NCBI GenBank assembly: GCA_022747635.1
Contig: JAKTNV010000231.1
Span: forward strand, 62,001 to 126,000
Length of the DNA: 64,000 nt
Reading direction: 5' to 3'
DNA from: Hetaerina americana
Taxonomy: Eukaryota; Arthropoda; Insecta; Odonata; Calopterygidae
In this document: positions 33,230 through 42,631 of the stretch, in pieces
How the letters are laid out: every line of letters begins with the position of its first letter
Numbering within the stretch: the first letter of the stretch is position 1
Notes under the pieces: generated by a model
What the model was told of the DNA's origin: nothing
What the model saw: only the letters and a program-made list of their open reading frames with translations
Databases searched by the model: none
Made by a program: the position numbers and the translations under genes

Positions 33230-33429
33230 CTTTGTAGCTCATAATTTTAATGCTTTTGATTTTAGCATTTTCCTTTTTTTTTGTTTATTATATTTATTTA
33301 TATATTTATTCGTATTTATTTGTTTACTTATTCCTAGTTTAAAAGGAACATAAGTTTTACGTTATGACAGTGGTGCAAAATGACCATAGCTGTCGACGCA
33401 CCCTACAAACCCCTAAAACTACTACTACT
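30107..33429 (+). mobile_element. Family A, copy 5 (5'-truncated in ORF2), 3' member of fused composite B
   Basis: Starts abruptly inside ORF2 at ctagccccaaagctg (about codon 194 of ORF2) directly after the ACT tail of copy 4. It continues to its own subfamily 2 3' UTR and (ACT)4 tail ending at 33429. The target-site duplication of the whole composite follows. There is no duplication between copies 4 and 5. See the finding on template jumping. Confidence 0.92.
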
Positions 33430-33440
33430 ACCCGCTTAGT
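33430..33440. repeat. Target-site duplication of composite B, right
   Basis: acccgcttagt, identical to 24370-24380. Confidence 0.92.
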
Positions 33441-33725
33441 TTGAGTTATTTTCGGGGCCAATCTAGCCGGGAATCCCCGTGCCTCCGATATGACCACTGC
33501 CAGTTCCACAGATTATAAAAGAACGCTTCACCCAGACCCACCCAACCTGTCCTTGTCACCTTCCCTCCTCCAAACCTTTCTTAAACTCCTTCCTGGTACC
33601 CAACCTAATCAACAGATGGTAACCATACCTATTCCTGCCAAAGCCCTAGCAGCCCCATGCTGCCAGTCCTTCCTCTCTATGTACGGAGTAACCTATCCTG
33701 CACCTCAAGCTGTAAACATCATCAG
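33441..33725 (+). other. Unrecognised DNA with a 79-codon open stretch, cut by copy 6
   Basis: This continues the DNA left of 24370. An ATG at 33490 opens a frame rich in Pro, Leu and Ser that stays open to the start of copy 6 at 33726. It then reads on into that element's 5' UTR, so the listed end of any such ORF is artificial. No domain is recognised. A TATAAAAG at about 33514 could equally mean this is a decayed LTR rather than a coding exon. Confidence 0.35.
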
Positions 33726-34324
33726 CCCTCCCGCAGGTAGGGGGATAGAGAATACTCCCACAGTATCCCTGCTTGTCGTAAGAGGCGACCAAAAGGGCGG
33801 GGATAAAACCCCGAAAACAAACCCCAAGCCAGCAAGGGATGCGTCCGGACAGTGCTGTGGATCCACTGTCTGTGAGCGGCCATACCATCTGGCCTGCGAT
33901 CCGCCCAGGTGTTTGCCGTGCCTGGAGACCCGTAAGGGAGAGAAGGGGATCCTGGAGGGTGATCTCTCTGGTTCCCAGCAGGGTGTCGGATGCCCTGCAT
34001 GGACCGGAGAGCGATATCCCTCTTCGGCCCCAGATTTCGCGTAAACGGGAGGCCGGGAGCTAGCCACTCCCGGTCAATCGGCTTCCGTCGCGTTTTCGCT
34101 CCGGTGGCGAGTGCCAAGGTTGTGGGGGTCTGCGTAGGGAGGTCGGAGATGTAAGGGTTTTGGTGGGCCCTTGCACCGAAGATCCACCCCGAAACAGACA
34201 ACCACTCCTGAAGCGCTATATCCCTCGAGTTAGCCCTGGCGACCGCTCCGGTTTGGCGGAGTGGCGTCCCAAATGTGTGGCTCCGTGGTGGGTGGGGAGG
34301 CCGAGGGACGAATTATTAATTATT

Positions 34325-35488
34325 ATGGAGGAAAAACCCTTTCCACCAACAAAAAGATCCCATCCGGACTCAGGCGGGGGAGATCAATGTATAGGTGCTT
34401 GCAAGCGGTATCTTATAATGTCATGTGCTAAGGATGGTGAGACCTTGAAAAAGGTCTCTCCTTTCCTTATACGGAGAGTTTTGTCGCAGATAGTACCTGG
34501 GGACCCAAAGAGCGTCAAGAAACTCAGGGACGGTACTCTTCTTATAGAGACATCTAATGAAAAACAAAGCAAAAAATTATTGGCAATGGGAATGCTCCAT
34601 GACATTCCGGTAAAAGTGGAGGTGCACCGCACTCTCAACACTTGTTGGGGAGTCATCAGCCATTACGACCTCCTCTATGACGACGTCGACGAAATCAAGA
34701 GAGAAATGTTCTCTCAGGGAGTGACTGATTGTCGTCGACTCACCACAAGGCGCAACGGAGAAAACGTAAACAGCACCTCCGTGATCTTGACGTTTGCGCG
34801 TGATAGACTACCCGACAAGGTGTTTGTGGGCTATGAATCGGTACCAGTGAGGCCATTCATCCCGAATCCCGTGCGTTGTTTTAAATGCCAACGGTTCGGC
34901 CATGTCGCGTCGCGCTTCGAGGGCAAGGCAACCTGCCCGCGCTGTGGCAAGGACGCCCACGAGGATAGAGAGTGCTCCTCGGAAGCTCCTTGCATCAATT
35001 GCGAGGGTACACATCCAGTGTACTCCCGTGATTGTCCAAAGATGAAAGAGGAAAGAAAGATCATGGAGATAAAGACGCTGGAAAAGATACCGTATTTGGA
35101 AGCGAGGAGAAAGTACAGGGCACTCGTCGCCCCGACGTTCTCCCGGTCCTTTGCTTCCGTCGCGTCTATCCCATTGCAAAAGTGCACCATCGCCACGCAA
35201 ACTGACGCCCCTCAAGTCACCGCTTTGGACACGCGAAGCAAAAAACAGAAGAGCACCAAAGAGACAAAGAGTAAGGTGGACAATGCGCCACCTACTCCGG
35301 TGGGCCCTTCGAAGAAGAGCCCACCACCAAAAACCACCAAGGGGAACACGACGTTGCGGCGTGAGAAGACACCTTCCCCTACACCTCCCGCAAAACCAGG
35401 GAGGCCGGAGGTTCTGGAGGACCAGAGTATCTCGGATACGGAGGTCCTGGCAACCGAGTGGAGGAGGAAACATCGCTTTAAGCGATGA
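34325..35488 (+). CDS. Family A ORF1 of copy 6, open but with a lost zinc ligand
   Basis: 387 codons open from the Met-Glu-Glu-Lys ATG to the stop. The N-terminal part, and the C-terminal tail after knuckle 3, differ from the other copies at many positions (for example AKDGETL, SNEKQSKKLL and a changed Lys/Pro-rich tail). The central part (34690-34910) is nearly identical to them. In knuckle 1 the last Cys is Phe (HVASRF for HVASRC), which should abolish that zinc site. Knuckles 2 and 3 are complete. The open frame in so diverged a copy suggests a distinct subfamily that was under selection until recently. The protein may be impaired. Confidence 0.85.
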   Translation: MEEKPFPPTKRSHPDSGGGDQCIGACKRYLIMSCAKDGETLKKVSPFLIRRVLSQIVPGDPKSVKKLRDGTLLIETSNEKQSKKLLAMGMLHDIPVKVEVHRTLNTCWGVISHYDLLYDDVDEIKREMFSQGVTDCRRLTTRRNGENVNSTSVILTFARDRLPDKVFVGYESVPVRPFIPNPVRCFKCQRFGHVASRFEGKATCPRCGKDAHEDRECSSEAPCINCEGTHPVYSRDCPKMKEERKIMEIKTLEKIPYLEARRKYRALVAPTFSRSFASVASIPLQKCTIATQTDAPQVTALDTRSKKQKSTKETKSKVDNAPPTPVGPSKKSPPPKTTKGNTTLRREKTPSPTPPAKPGRPEVLEDQSISDTEVLATEWRRKHRFKR

Positions 35489-35568
35489 TTTCTTAACAAC
35501 CAGTCATCTCCCAAAGTTTAAAACACATTTAATCCTTTATTTATTTATTTTAATTATAATTAATGTTA

Positions 35569-36897
35569 ATGGCCTTTTTACTGCAGTGGAACTGCAACGG
35601 TTTTTATCGGCACAAGGAGGAGCTGGCCGTTTTAATGGACGCTTTTGATCCCTCTTGCATCTGTCTGCAAGAGACGCATTTTAAGGCGACAGACAAGGGT
35701 GTTTTAAAGGGGTGCACTGTTTTTAGACTGGACGACACGAGTGGTCAACGAGCACAAGGAGGAGTGGCAGTTGCGATTCGCGAGGCCCTTTACACCTCCC
35801 GAGTCCAACTGAACTCTCCATTCCAGGCCGTCGCTGTCACGGTGCACACCCCTGAGAGGATGACGTTATGCAACGTGTATCTGCCGGAGGGTGCACCGGT
35901 AACTAGTTTCAACTTGGAAGCCCTTGTTTGTCAGCTACCTCGGCCATTTATTTTGATGGGTGATTTTAATGCCCATGATCCACTATGGGGAGGCCCATCC
36001 ACCCCAAGCAATAGGAGAGGCCGAATTTTATTGAGGATTTTAATTTGTTTTCATTAAATAGCGGGGAAAAAACTCACTTCAAAAGCTTCAATGGGGAATT
36101 TTCAGCAAAAGATCTTGCCATATGCTCGAGAAGCTTAGCCCCGAAGCTCAACATGATCGTCCACAACGATCTCTGTGGGAGTGACCACTTTCCTCTTCTA
36201 CTCGAGGAAGTAGACCGTTCGCCAAAAACCTTCAGACCTCCGGAAAACTGGCGTATCAGCCGTGCCAACTGGTCGCTTTTTAAGAATTATTTTCATTTTA
36301 GACACGACGCAAGTCTCGACGCATTGCAAAATGTCAAGACACTGACTTCAATGCTCGTAGCCGCAGCTACCGAAAGTGTTCCTCGCATGTCCGGCACCCT
36401 TCATCAAGCACCCGTCCCTTGGTGGAACAAGGAATGCAACCGGGCGATTCGGGCGAGGAAAAAAGCATTGAATATTTTTAGAAAATATCCCACGGCAACT
36501 AATCTGGCATCGTACCGCCGCCTGAGAGCGCGAGCTCGAAGGGCCGTGAAGGAGGCCAAGAGGGCTTCCTGGATAGAATACGTCTCTACCATCAACCATC
36601 GCACGCCACTTGGTCAGGTATGGGACAAAGTCAAGAAATTCTCCGGGTCCAAGGGCTCATTTGTCATCTCGCCGTTGCTTGTTGCTGGCCGGGTGGTTAA
36701 TTCACCTGCCGAAATAAGCAACACATTTGCCAGTCAGTTCGCGGCCAATAGCAGTGACGAGGGCTATACCGCGGACTTTGTGAACAGGAAGAGGCGATGC
36801 GAGAGAGTCCCTCTCAAATTTGGTGCAGGTCCTACAAGCGAATATTACAATGAGCCTTTCACGCCCTGGGAGCTTAAATCCGCCATCGAAGACTCCC
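35569..36897 (+). pseudogene. Family A ORF2 of copy 6, 5' part, frameshifted and split
   Basis: The ATG at 35569 aligns with the start used in other copies; another ATG lies six bases upstream. The endonuclease begins normally (LLQWNCNGF, QETHF, GDFNAHD). A 10-bp loss near 36030, between short TTAT repeats, shifts the frame. The rest of the endonuclease (SDH near 36180) and the linker follow in the shifted frame until composite C interrupts at 36897. The 3' part is at 51429-53712. Confidence 0.88.
36887..36897. repeat. Target-site duplication of composite C (copies 7+8), left
   Basis: cgaagactccc, 11 bp, is ORF2 sequence of copy 6. It recurs at 51429-51439 after the tail of copy 8. Because target and element both have C here, the duplication may be 8-11 bp. 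Confidence 0.9.
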
Positions 36898-37497
36898 CCC
36901 CCCCCGCGGGTAGGGGGATAGAGAATACTCCCGCAGTATCCCTGCTTGTCGTAAGAGGCGACTAAAAGGGCGGGGAGAAAACCCCGAAAACATACCCCAA
37001 GCCAGCAAGGGATGCGTCCGGACAGTGCTGTGGATCCACTGTCTGTGAGCGGCCATACCATCTGGCCTGCGATCCGCCCAGGTGTTTGCCGTGCCTGGAG
37101 ACCCGTAAGGGAGAAAAGGGGATCCTGAAGGGTGAGCTTTCTGGTTCCCAGCAGGGTGTCGGATGCCCTGTATGGACCGGGGAGTGATACCCCTCTTCGG
37201 CCCCGGATTTCGTGTAAACGGGAGGCCGGGAGCTAGCCACTCCCGGTCAATCGGCTTCCGTCGCGTTTTCGCTCCGGTGGCGAGTGCCAAGGTTGTGGGG
37301 GTCTGCGTAGGGAGGTCGGAGATGTAAGGGTTTTGGTGGGCCCTTGCACCGAAGATCCACCCCGAAACAGACAACCACTCCAGAAGCGCTATATCCCTCG
37401 AGTTAGCCCTGGCGACCGCTCCGGTTTGGCGGAGTGGCGTCCCAAATAAGTGGCTCCGTGGCGGGTGGGGAGGCCGAGGGACGAATCATTTACTATT

Positions 37498-38662
37498 ATG
37501 GAGGAAAAACCCTTTCCACCACTAAAATGATCCCGTCCGGACACCGGCGGGGGAGAAAAGTGCATAGGCGCATGTAAGCGCTATTTAATTGTCGTGCATA
37601 AAGGAAGGTGAAACCTTGAAAAAGGTTTCTCCTTTCTTAATTCGCAGAGTTTTGTCACAGATTGTGCCTGGGGACCCAAAGAGCGTGAAGAAGCTCCGGG
37701 ATGGTACACTTCTTATAGAGACCCTGAACGATACACAAAGCGATAAACTGCTTGCTATGGGAATGCTCCATGACATTCCGATTAAGGTGGAGGTGCACCG
37801 CACTCTTAACACCTGTCGGGAAGTCATCAGTCACTACGACCTCCTATACGTGGACATGGAAGAAATCAAGAGAGAAATGTTCTCTCAGGGAGTGACTGAT
37901 TGTCGTCGACTCACCACAAGGCGCAACGGAGAAAACGTAAACAGCACCTCCGTGATCTTGACGTTTGCGCGTGATAGACTACCCGACAAGGTGTTTGTGG
38001 GCTATGAATCGGTACCAGTGAGGCCATTCATCCCAAATCCCGTGCGTTGTTTCAAATGCCAACGGTTCGGCCATGTCGCGTCGCGCTGCGAGGGTAAGGC
38101 CACCTGCCCGCGCTGTGGCAAAGACGCGCAAGAGGATAAAGAGTGCTCTTCGGAACCTCTTTGTGTCAATTGCGAGGGTACACACCCAGTGTACTCTCGT
38201 GATTGCCCGAAGATGAAAGAAGAGAGGAAAGTCATGGAGATAAAAACCCTTGAAAAAATCCCATATGCGGAAGCGAGGAGAAAATACAGGGCGCTAATCG
38301 CTCCAACTTTCTCCCGGTCCTTTGCTTCCGTTGCAACCACGCAATGTGTAAAGTGTACCATCGCCACGCAGACGGAGATACCGAAAGAATCCCCAGTTGA
38401 AAACACGCAAGTGCCTAAACCCAAAAGGGTGAAGGATGGGAAGAGTAAGGTGGACAAGGAGCCACCTACTCCTGTGGGCCCTTCAAAGAAGAGCCCACAG
38501 AAAACCACCAAGGGGAACACGCCAAAAGGGCGTGAGAATACACCTTCCCCGCCGCCTCCAGTGAAGCCAAAGAAGCCGGAGGTAATTGAAGAGGACCAGA
38601 GTATCTCCGATACTGAGGTCTTCGCAAACGAGTGGAAGAGGAAACATCGCTTCAAGCGATAA
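37498..38662 (+). pseudogene. Family A ORF1 of copy 7, early stop and frameshift
   Basis: From the Met-Glu-Glu-Lys ATG the 11th codon is TGA (aaatga for aaaaga, near 37528). A 2-bp loss near 37590 (ttaattgtcg for ttaattatgtcg) shifts the frame. After that the frame is open to the stop at 38662. The His of knuckle 2 is Gln (KDAQEDKEC), a further lesion. A protein started downstream would lack the N-terminus. Confidence 0.9.
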
Positions 38663-38752
38663 CCTCAATAGAGTTGGTCATCTCCCTTTTTAGTCATCTT
38701 ATTTATTTATATATTTATTTATTTATTTATTTATTTTAACTGAACACTTTAA

Positions 38753-41700
38753 ATGTGTTCCATTCTGCAGTGGAACTGCAATGGCTTTTATCGGCACAAG
38801 GAGGAGCTGGCCATTTTAATCCAAGATTTTAAACCCTCTTGTATTTGTCTCCAAGAGACCCATTTTAAGGCTGAAGTTAAGGGTATTTTGAAGGGGTTCA
38901 CTGTTTTTAGAACGGATGACCTAAGTGGCCAACGAGCCCAAGGGGGAGTAGCAGTTGCGGCCCGTGAGGCCCTTTACACCTCGCGAGTCCAACTGAACTC
39001 TCCATTCCAGGCCGTCGCTGTCACGGTGCACACCCCTGAGAGGATGACGTTATGCAACGTGTATCTGCCAGAGGGTGCACCGGTGACCCGCCTGAACCTT
39101 GAAGCCCTTGTCCACCAGCTTCCTCAGCCGTTCATTTTGATGGGAGATTTTAATGCCCATGATCCTCTCTGGGGAGGGCCAGAAACCCAAAGCAATAGGA
39201 GAGGTCGAATTTTATCCAACTTTATTGAGGATTTTAACCTGTTTTTATTAAATAGCGGCGAAAAAACCCGCTTTAACAGCTTTAATGGGGAATTCTCAGC
39301 AATAGATCTTTGTCTATGCTCGAGAAGTCTAGCCCCAAAGCTGAAAATGTCCACCCACAACGATCTCTGTGGGAGTGACCATTTTCCTCTTCTACTCGTT
39401 AAAGAAGACTCTTCGCCCACCATTTCAAAACCTCCGGAAAAGTGGCGTATTAACCGTGCGGACTGGCCACTTTTCAAGCGTACGTTTACATATAAACACG
39501 ACGCAAGTTTCGACGCGTTGCACAACGTCGATAAACTAAGTTCAACGCTGTTGGCGGCAGCTACGAAAAGTATCCCTCGTACGTCCGGGAACATTAATCG
39601 AGCTCCTGTCCCTTGGTGGAACGGGGAATGCGACCGGGCGATTCGGGCGAGGAAAAAAGCACTGCATATTTTTAGAAAATATCCCACGGCAACTAATCTG
39701 GCATCGCACCGCCACCTGAGAGCGCGAGCTCGAAGGGCCGTGAAGGAGGCCAAGAGGGCTTCCTGGATAGAATACGTCTCTACCATCAACCATCGCACGC
39801 CACTTGGTCAGGTATGGGACAAAGTGAAGAAAATCTCCGGGTCAAAGGGCTCATTTGTCATCTCGCCATTGCTTGTTGCTGGCCGGGTGGTTAATTCACC
39901 TGCCGAAATAAGCAACATATTTGCCAGTCAGTTCGCGGCCAATAGCAGTGACGAGGGCTATACCGCGGACTTTGTGTACAGGAAGAGGCGATGCGAGAGA
40001 GTCCCTCTCAAATTTGGTGCAGGTCCTACACGGGAATATTACAATGAGCCTTTCACGCCCTGGGAGCTTAAATCCGCCATCGAAGACTCCCATTACACCT
40101 CGCCAGGGGCGGACGAAATCCACAACGCATTTCTCCGGAACATTCCGGAAACTGCGATTGGGGAGGTCCTAAATACCCTCAACCAACTTTGGAACGAGGG
40201 CAGTTTTCCAAATGCCTGGCGAGAGTCCATCGTGATACCAATTCCAAAACAGGGCAAGGACCAAAATGACCCGAACAACTACCGTCCCATATCTCTCACC
40301 AGCTGCCTGTGCAAGGTGATGGAACGGATGGTAAACCGACGTCTCATGTGGTGCTTGGAGAGTCGACACCTGCTCTCCGACGCTCAGTGCGGCTTTCGGC
40401 GTGGCAGGTCCACGAAAGACCATCTGGTGCGCACTGAGAACTTCATCCAGGAAGCCTTTCTCCACCGTCAACACGTCATAGCAGTCTTCTTCGACCTGGA
40501 GAAGGCCTATGATAGTGTGTGGCGATGGAGAATCCTCAACACGCTTCACAAGTGGGGATTTAGAGGCAACATGGCCCTATTTATCAGAAATTTTTTAACT
40601 AACCGCCTTTTTAAAGTAAGGACTGGGAAGCACTTATCCCGATCTTTTACACAGGAGAACGGGGTACCCCAGGGTTCAGTACTGAGCGTGACGTTATTTG
40701 CCATCGCCATCAACGACGTGGTGGAATGCATCAATGCCCCGGTGATGGCATCGCTCTATGTGGACGACCTAGCCATATTTTGCCGGTCGACACGACTGCC
40801 AAACGCTTCCAGGCAAGCCCAGGTGACTCTAAAGAAACTGGGAGAGTGGTCGCGAAAGAACGGATTTCGTTTCTCCATGGAGAAAACGAAATGCGTGCAC
40901 TTTCACCGTCTTCGCGGTTACCACGTTACCCCGACCCTAATCCTGTTGGGTAGGATTCTTCCATTTGTGGAGTCCGTCCGCTTTCTCGGCATGATCCTGG
41001 ACCAAAAGCTGAACTGGCGGGAGCATATCCGCGTGTTACGCGAGAGGTGTCGCCAAACCCTCAACGTTTTAAAGTTTTTAACTCACTCCACTTGGGGAGC
41101 AGACCGCACCACCATGCTTTTATTGAACAGAGGCTTGGTGCGATCCAAATTGGACTATGGTTCCATAGTTTATTCCTCAGGACGAGAGTCTTACTTGAGA
41201 CCACTCACATGTGTCCACAATGCTGGGATACGGTTGGCCACCGGGGCATTTAGAACAAGCCCAGTCCCAAGCCTACTTGCAGACGCAGGGGAGCCTCCGT
41301 TGGAAACCCGCAGGATGATTTTAATGGGCAACTATGCCTGTAAAATTTTATCAGAGACAATCCACCCTTGTTTTAACATAGTTTTTAACCAACGGTTTTT
41401 AGACTTATTTAACAGGCGGAGAAGGGCAACTAGACCCTTTGCCGTTCGTTTTAATGATTTTATTAATGAGGTAAATTTTACATTTCCTCAAATATGCCCC
41501 GTCTCCTATGCTAAGTATCCGCCTTGGTTAACACCAATGCCGGATATTAAACTCATTGCCAGTGCACGCCGCAAAGCCAAAACGACCGATTCCGAATACC
41601 AGCAGCTCTTCAGTGCCGTCCTCAGCTCACTTTCTGACTTTGTCCCAGTCTACACCGACGGATCAAAGTCAGAATCTGCGTGTGCCTATGCAGTCGTGTC

Positions 41701-42454
41701 CCACTACCATGGAGTCGTGAGGAAAAAACTGCACACTTCTTGCAGCATTTTTACAGCCGAGCTGTCAGCCATAAGGACGGCCCTAGGAGAAATAAAAGAA
41801 AGCAATGGCTCTTTCCTCATCTGCACCGACTCGTTGAGCGCCCTAAAATCTTTATCGGTCTTTGCACCTGTGCACCCGATAGTCCAGGAGATCCATTATA
41901 CCCTGTTGTCCCTTCAGAGAAAGGGGAACAGGGTCTCCTTTATATGGACTCCTGGTCACGTCGGCATAAGAGGCAACGAAAAAGCTGACCAGGCAGCGAA
42001 GGATGCCCTTCGACAACCCGAGACCGACTCCACCTTGGTCCCAATGGAGGACGTGAAGGCCGCCTTGCGGAACTCGGTCCTGCATCAGTGGAAGGAGACT
42101 TGGCAGTCTCTGCAAAATAATAAACTCAGGGCAATAAAACCGGTCGTTTCACCATGGTCCTCTTCCATCCGGAACATTCGGAGGGAAGAGGTCATGATTA
42201 CGCGCCTGAGAATAGGACACTCTGCCCTCACTCATTCGTACCTCTTTGCGGAGGTAAAAGAACAGCCCCGCTGCAATGAGTGTTTCCAACCCCTTACGAT
42301 AAAACATATCCTGACGGAATGTACAAGATACCAAAGGGCCAGAGACATGTTGAAGATAAGGGGAGACTTAAAAAATATTTTAGGGGATGACTCTGGGTCT
42401 ATTAACCGAGTCCTAAGTTTTTTAAGGTCAACCGGTTTAATGGGGCAGCTTTAG
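38753..42454 (+). CDS. Family A ORF2 protein of copy 7 (EN-RT-RNase H), intact
   Basis: 1233 codons with all endonuclease, YVDD and RNase H residues and the terminal CCHC in place, at the same residue positions as in copy 3. Private features: Val for Asp in AEVKG (shared with copy 1), His-for-Tyr and His-for-Arg changes in the ASHRHLRAR stretch, Lys for Thr in STKDH (shared with copy 8 and the right part of copy 6), LKKL for LNKL after YVDD (shared with copy 6 right), and Asn for Tyr in LLLNRGL. With ORF1 broken, this copy could move only if ORF1p came from another copy. Confidence 0.94.
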   Translation: MCSILQWNCNGFYRHKEELAILIQDFKPSCICLQETHFKAEVKGILKGFTVFRTDDLSGQRAQGGVAVAAREALYTSRVQLNSPFQAVAVTVHTPERMTLCNVYLPEGAPVTRLNLEALVHQLPQPFILMGDFNAHDPLWGGPETQSNRRGRILSNFIEDFNLFLLNSGEKTRFNSFNGEFSAIDLCLCSRSLAPKLKMSTHNDLCGSDHFPLLLVKEDSSPTISKPPEKWRINRADWPLFKRTFTYKHDASFDALHNVDKLSSTLLAAATKSIPRTSGNINRAPVPWWNGECDRAIRARKKALHIFRKYPTATNLASHRHLRARARRAVKEAKRASWIEYVSTINHRTPLGQVWDKVKKISGSKGSFVISPLLVAGRVVNSPAEISNIFASQFAANSSDEGYTADFVYRKRRCERVPLKFGAGPTREYYNEPFTPWELKSAIEDSHYTSPGADEIHNAFLRNIPETAIGEVLNTLNQLWNEGSFPNAWRESIVIPIPKQGKDQNDPNNYRPISLTSCLCKVMERMVNRRLMWCLESRHLLSDAQCGFRRGRSTKDHLVRTENFIQEAFLHRQHVIAVFFDLEKAYDSVWRWRILNTLHKWGFRGNMALFIRNFLTNRLFKVRTGKHLSRSFTQENGVPQGSVLSVTLFAIAINDVVECINAPVMASLYVDDLAIFCRSTRLPNASRQAQVTLKKLGEWSRKNGFRFSMEKTKCVHFHRLRGYHVTPTLILLGRILPFVESVRFLGMILDQKLNWREHIRVLRERCRQTLNVLKFLTHSTWGADRTTMLLLNRGLVRSKLDYGSIVYSSGRESYLRPLTCVHNAGIRLATGAFRTSPVPSLLADAGEPPLETRRMILMGNYACKILSETIHPCFNIVFNQRFLDLFNRRRRATRPFAVRFNDFINEVNFTFPQICPVSYAKYPPWLTPMPDIKLIASARRKAKTTDSEYQQLFSAVLSSLSDFVPVYTDGSKSESACAYAVVSHYHGVVRKKLHTSCSIFTAELSAIRTALGEIKESNGSFLICTDSLSALKSLSVFAPVHPIVQEIHYTLLSLQRKGNRVSFIWTPGHVGIRGNEKADQAAKDALRQPETDSTLVPMEDVKAALRNSVLHQWKETWQSLQNNKLRAIKPVVSPWSSSIRNIRREEVMITRLRIGHSALTHSYLFAEVKEQPRCNECFQPLTIKHILTECTRYQRARDMLKIRGDLKNILGDDSGSINRVLSFLRSTGLMGQL

Positions 42455-42631
42455 CTTTGGAGCTCATAATTTTAATGCTTTTGATTTTAACAATTATTTA
42501 TTTATTTATATTTAACCGTATTTATTTATTTATTATTCCTAAGTAAAAAGGAATTTTAGTTTTATATTTAATGAGTGGTGCAAAATGACCTTAGCTGTCG
42601 ACGCACCCTAAAACCCAAAACTACTACTACT

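Larger units (their letters stand above)
33726..36897 (+). mobile_element. Family A, copy 6 (diverged, mosaic), left part
   Basis: The 5' end is altered (CCCTCCCGCAGG) but collinear with the family. The copy runs through the 5' UTR, ORF1 and 5' third of ORF2 to 36897, where composite C is inserted. It resumes at 51429. It is the most diverged copy here, but the divergence is patchy (see findings). Confidence 0.9.
36898..42631 (+). mobile_element. Family A, copy 7 (full length, ORF2 intact), 5' member of fused composite C
   Basis: Begins inside an 11-base C-run and ends with an (ACT)4 tail at 42631. The tail is followed directly by internal ORF2 sequence of copy 8, without a target-site duplication. 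The 3' UTR is subfamily 1. The end of its 5' UTR (about 37436-37505) matches copy 4, including the in-frame TAA, while the body matches copies 1, 3 and 9. Confidence 0.93.

Noticed and set aside
33490..34044. 184-codon plus-strand ORF
   Set aside because: It crosses from unique DNA into the 5' UTR of copy 6 at 33726. Only the first 79 codons could be original, and they show no domain.
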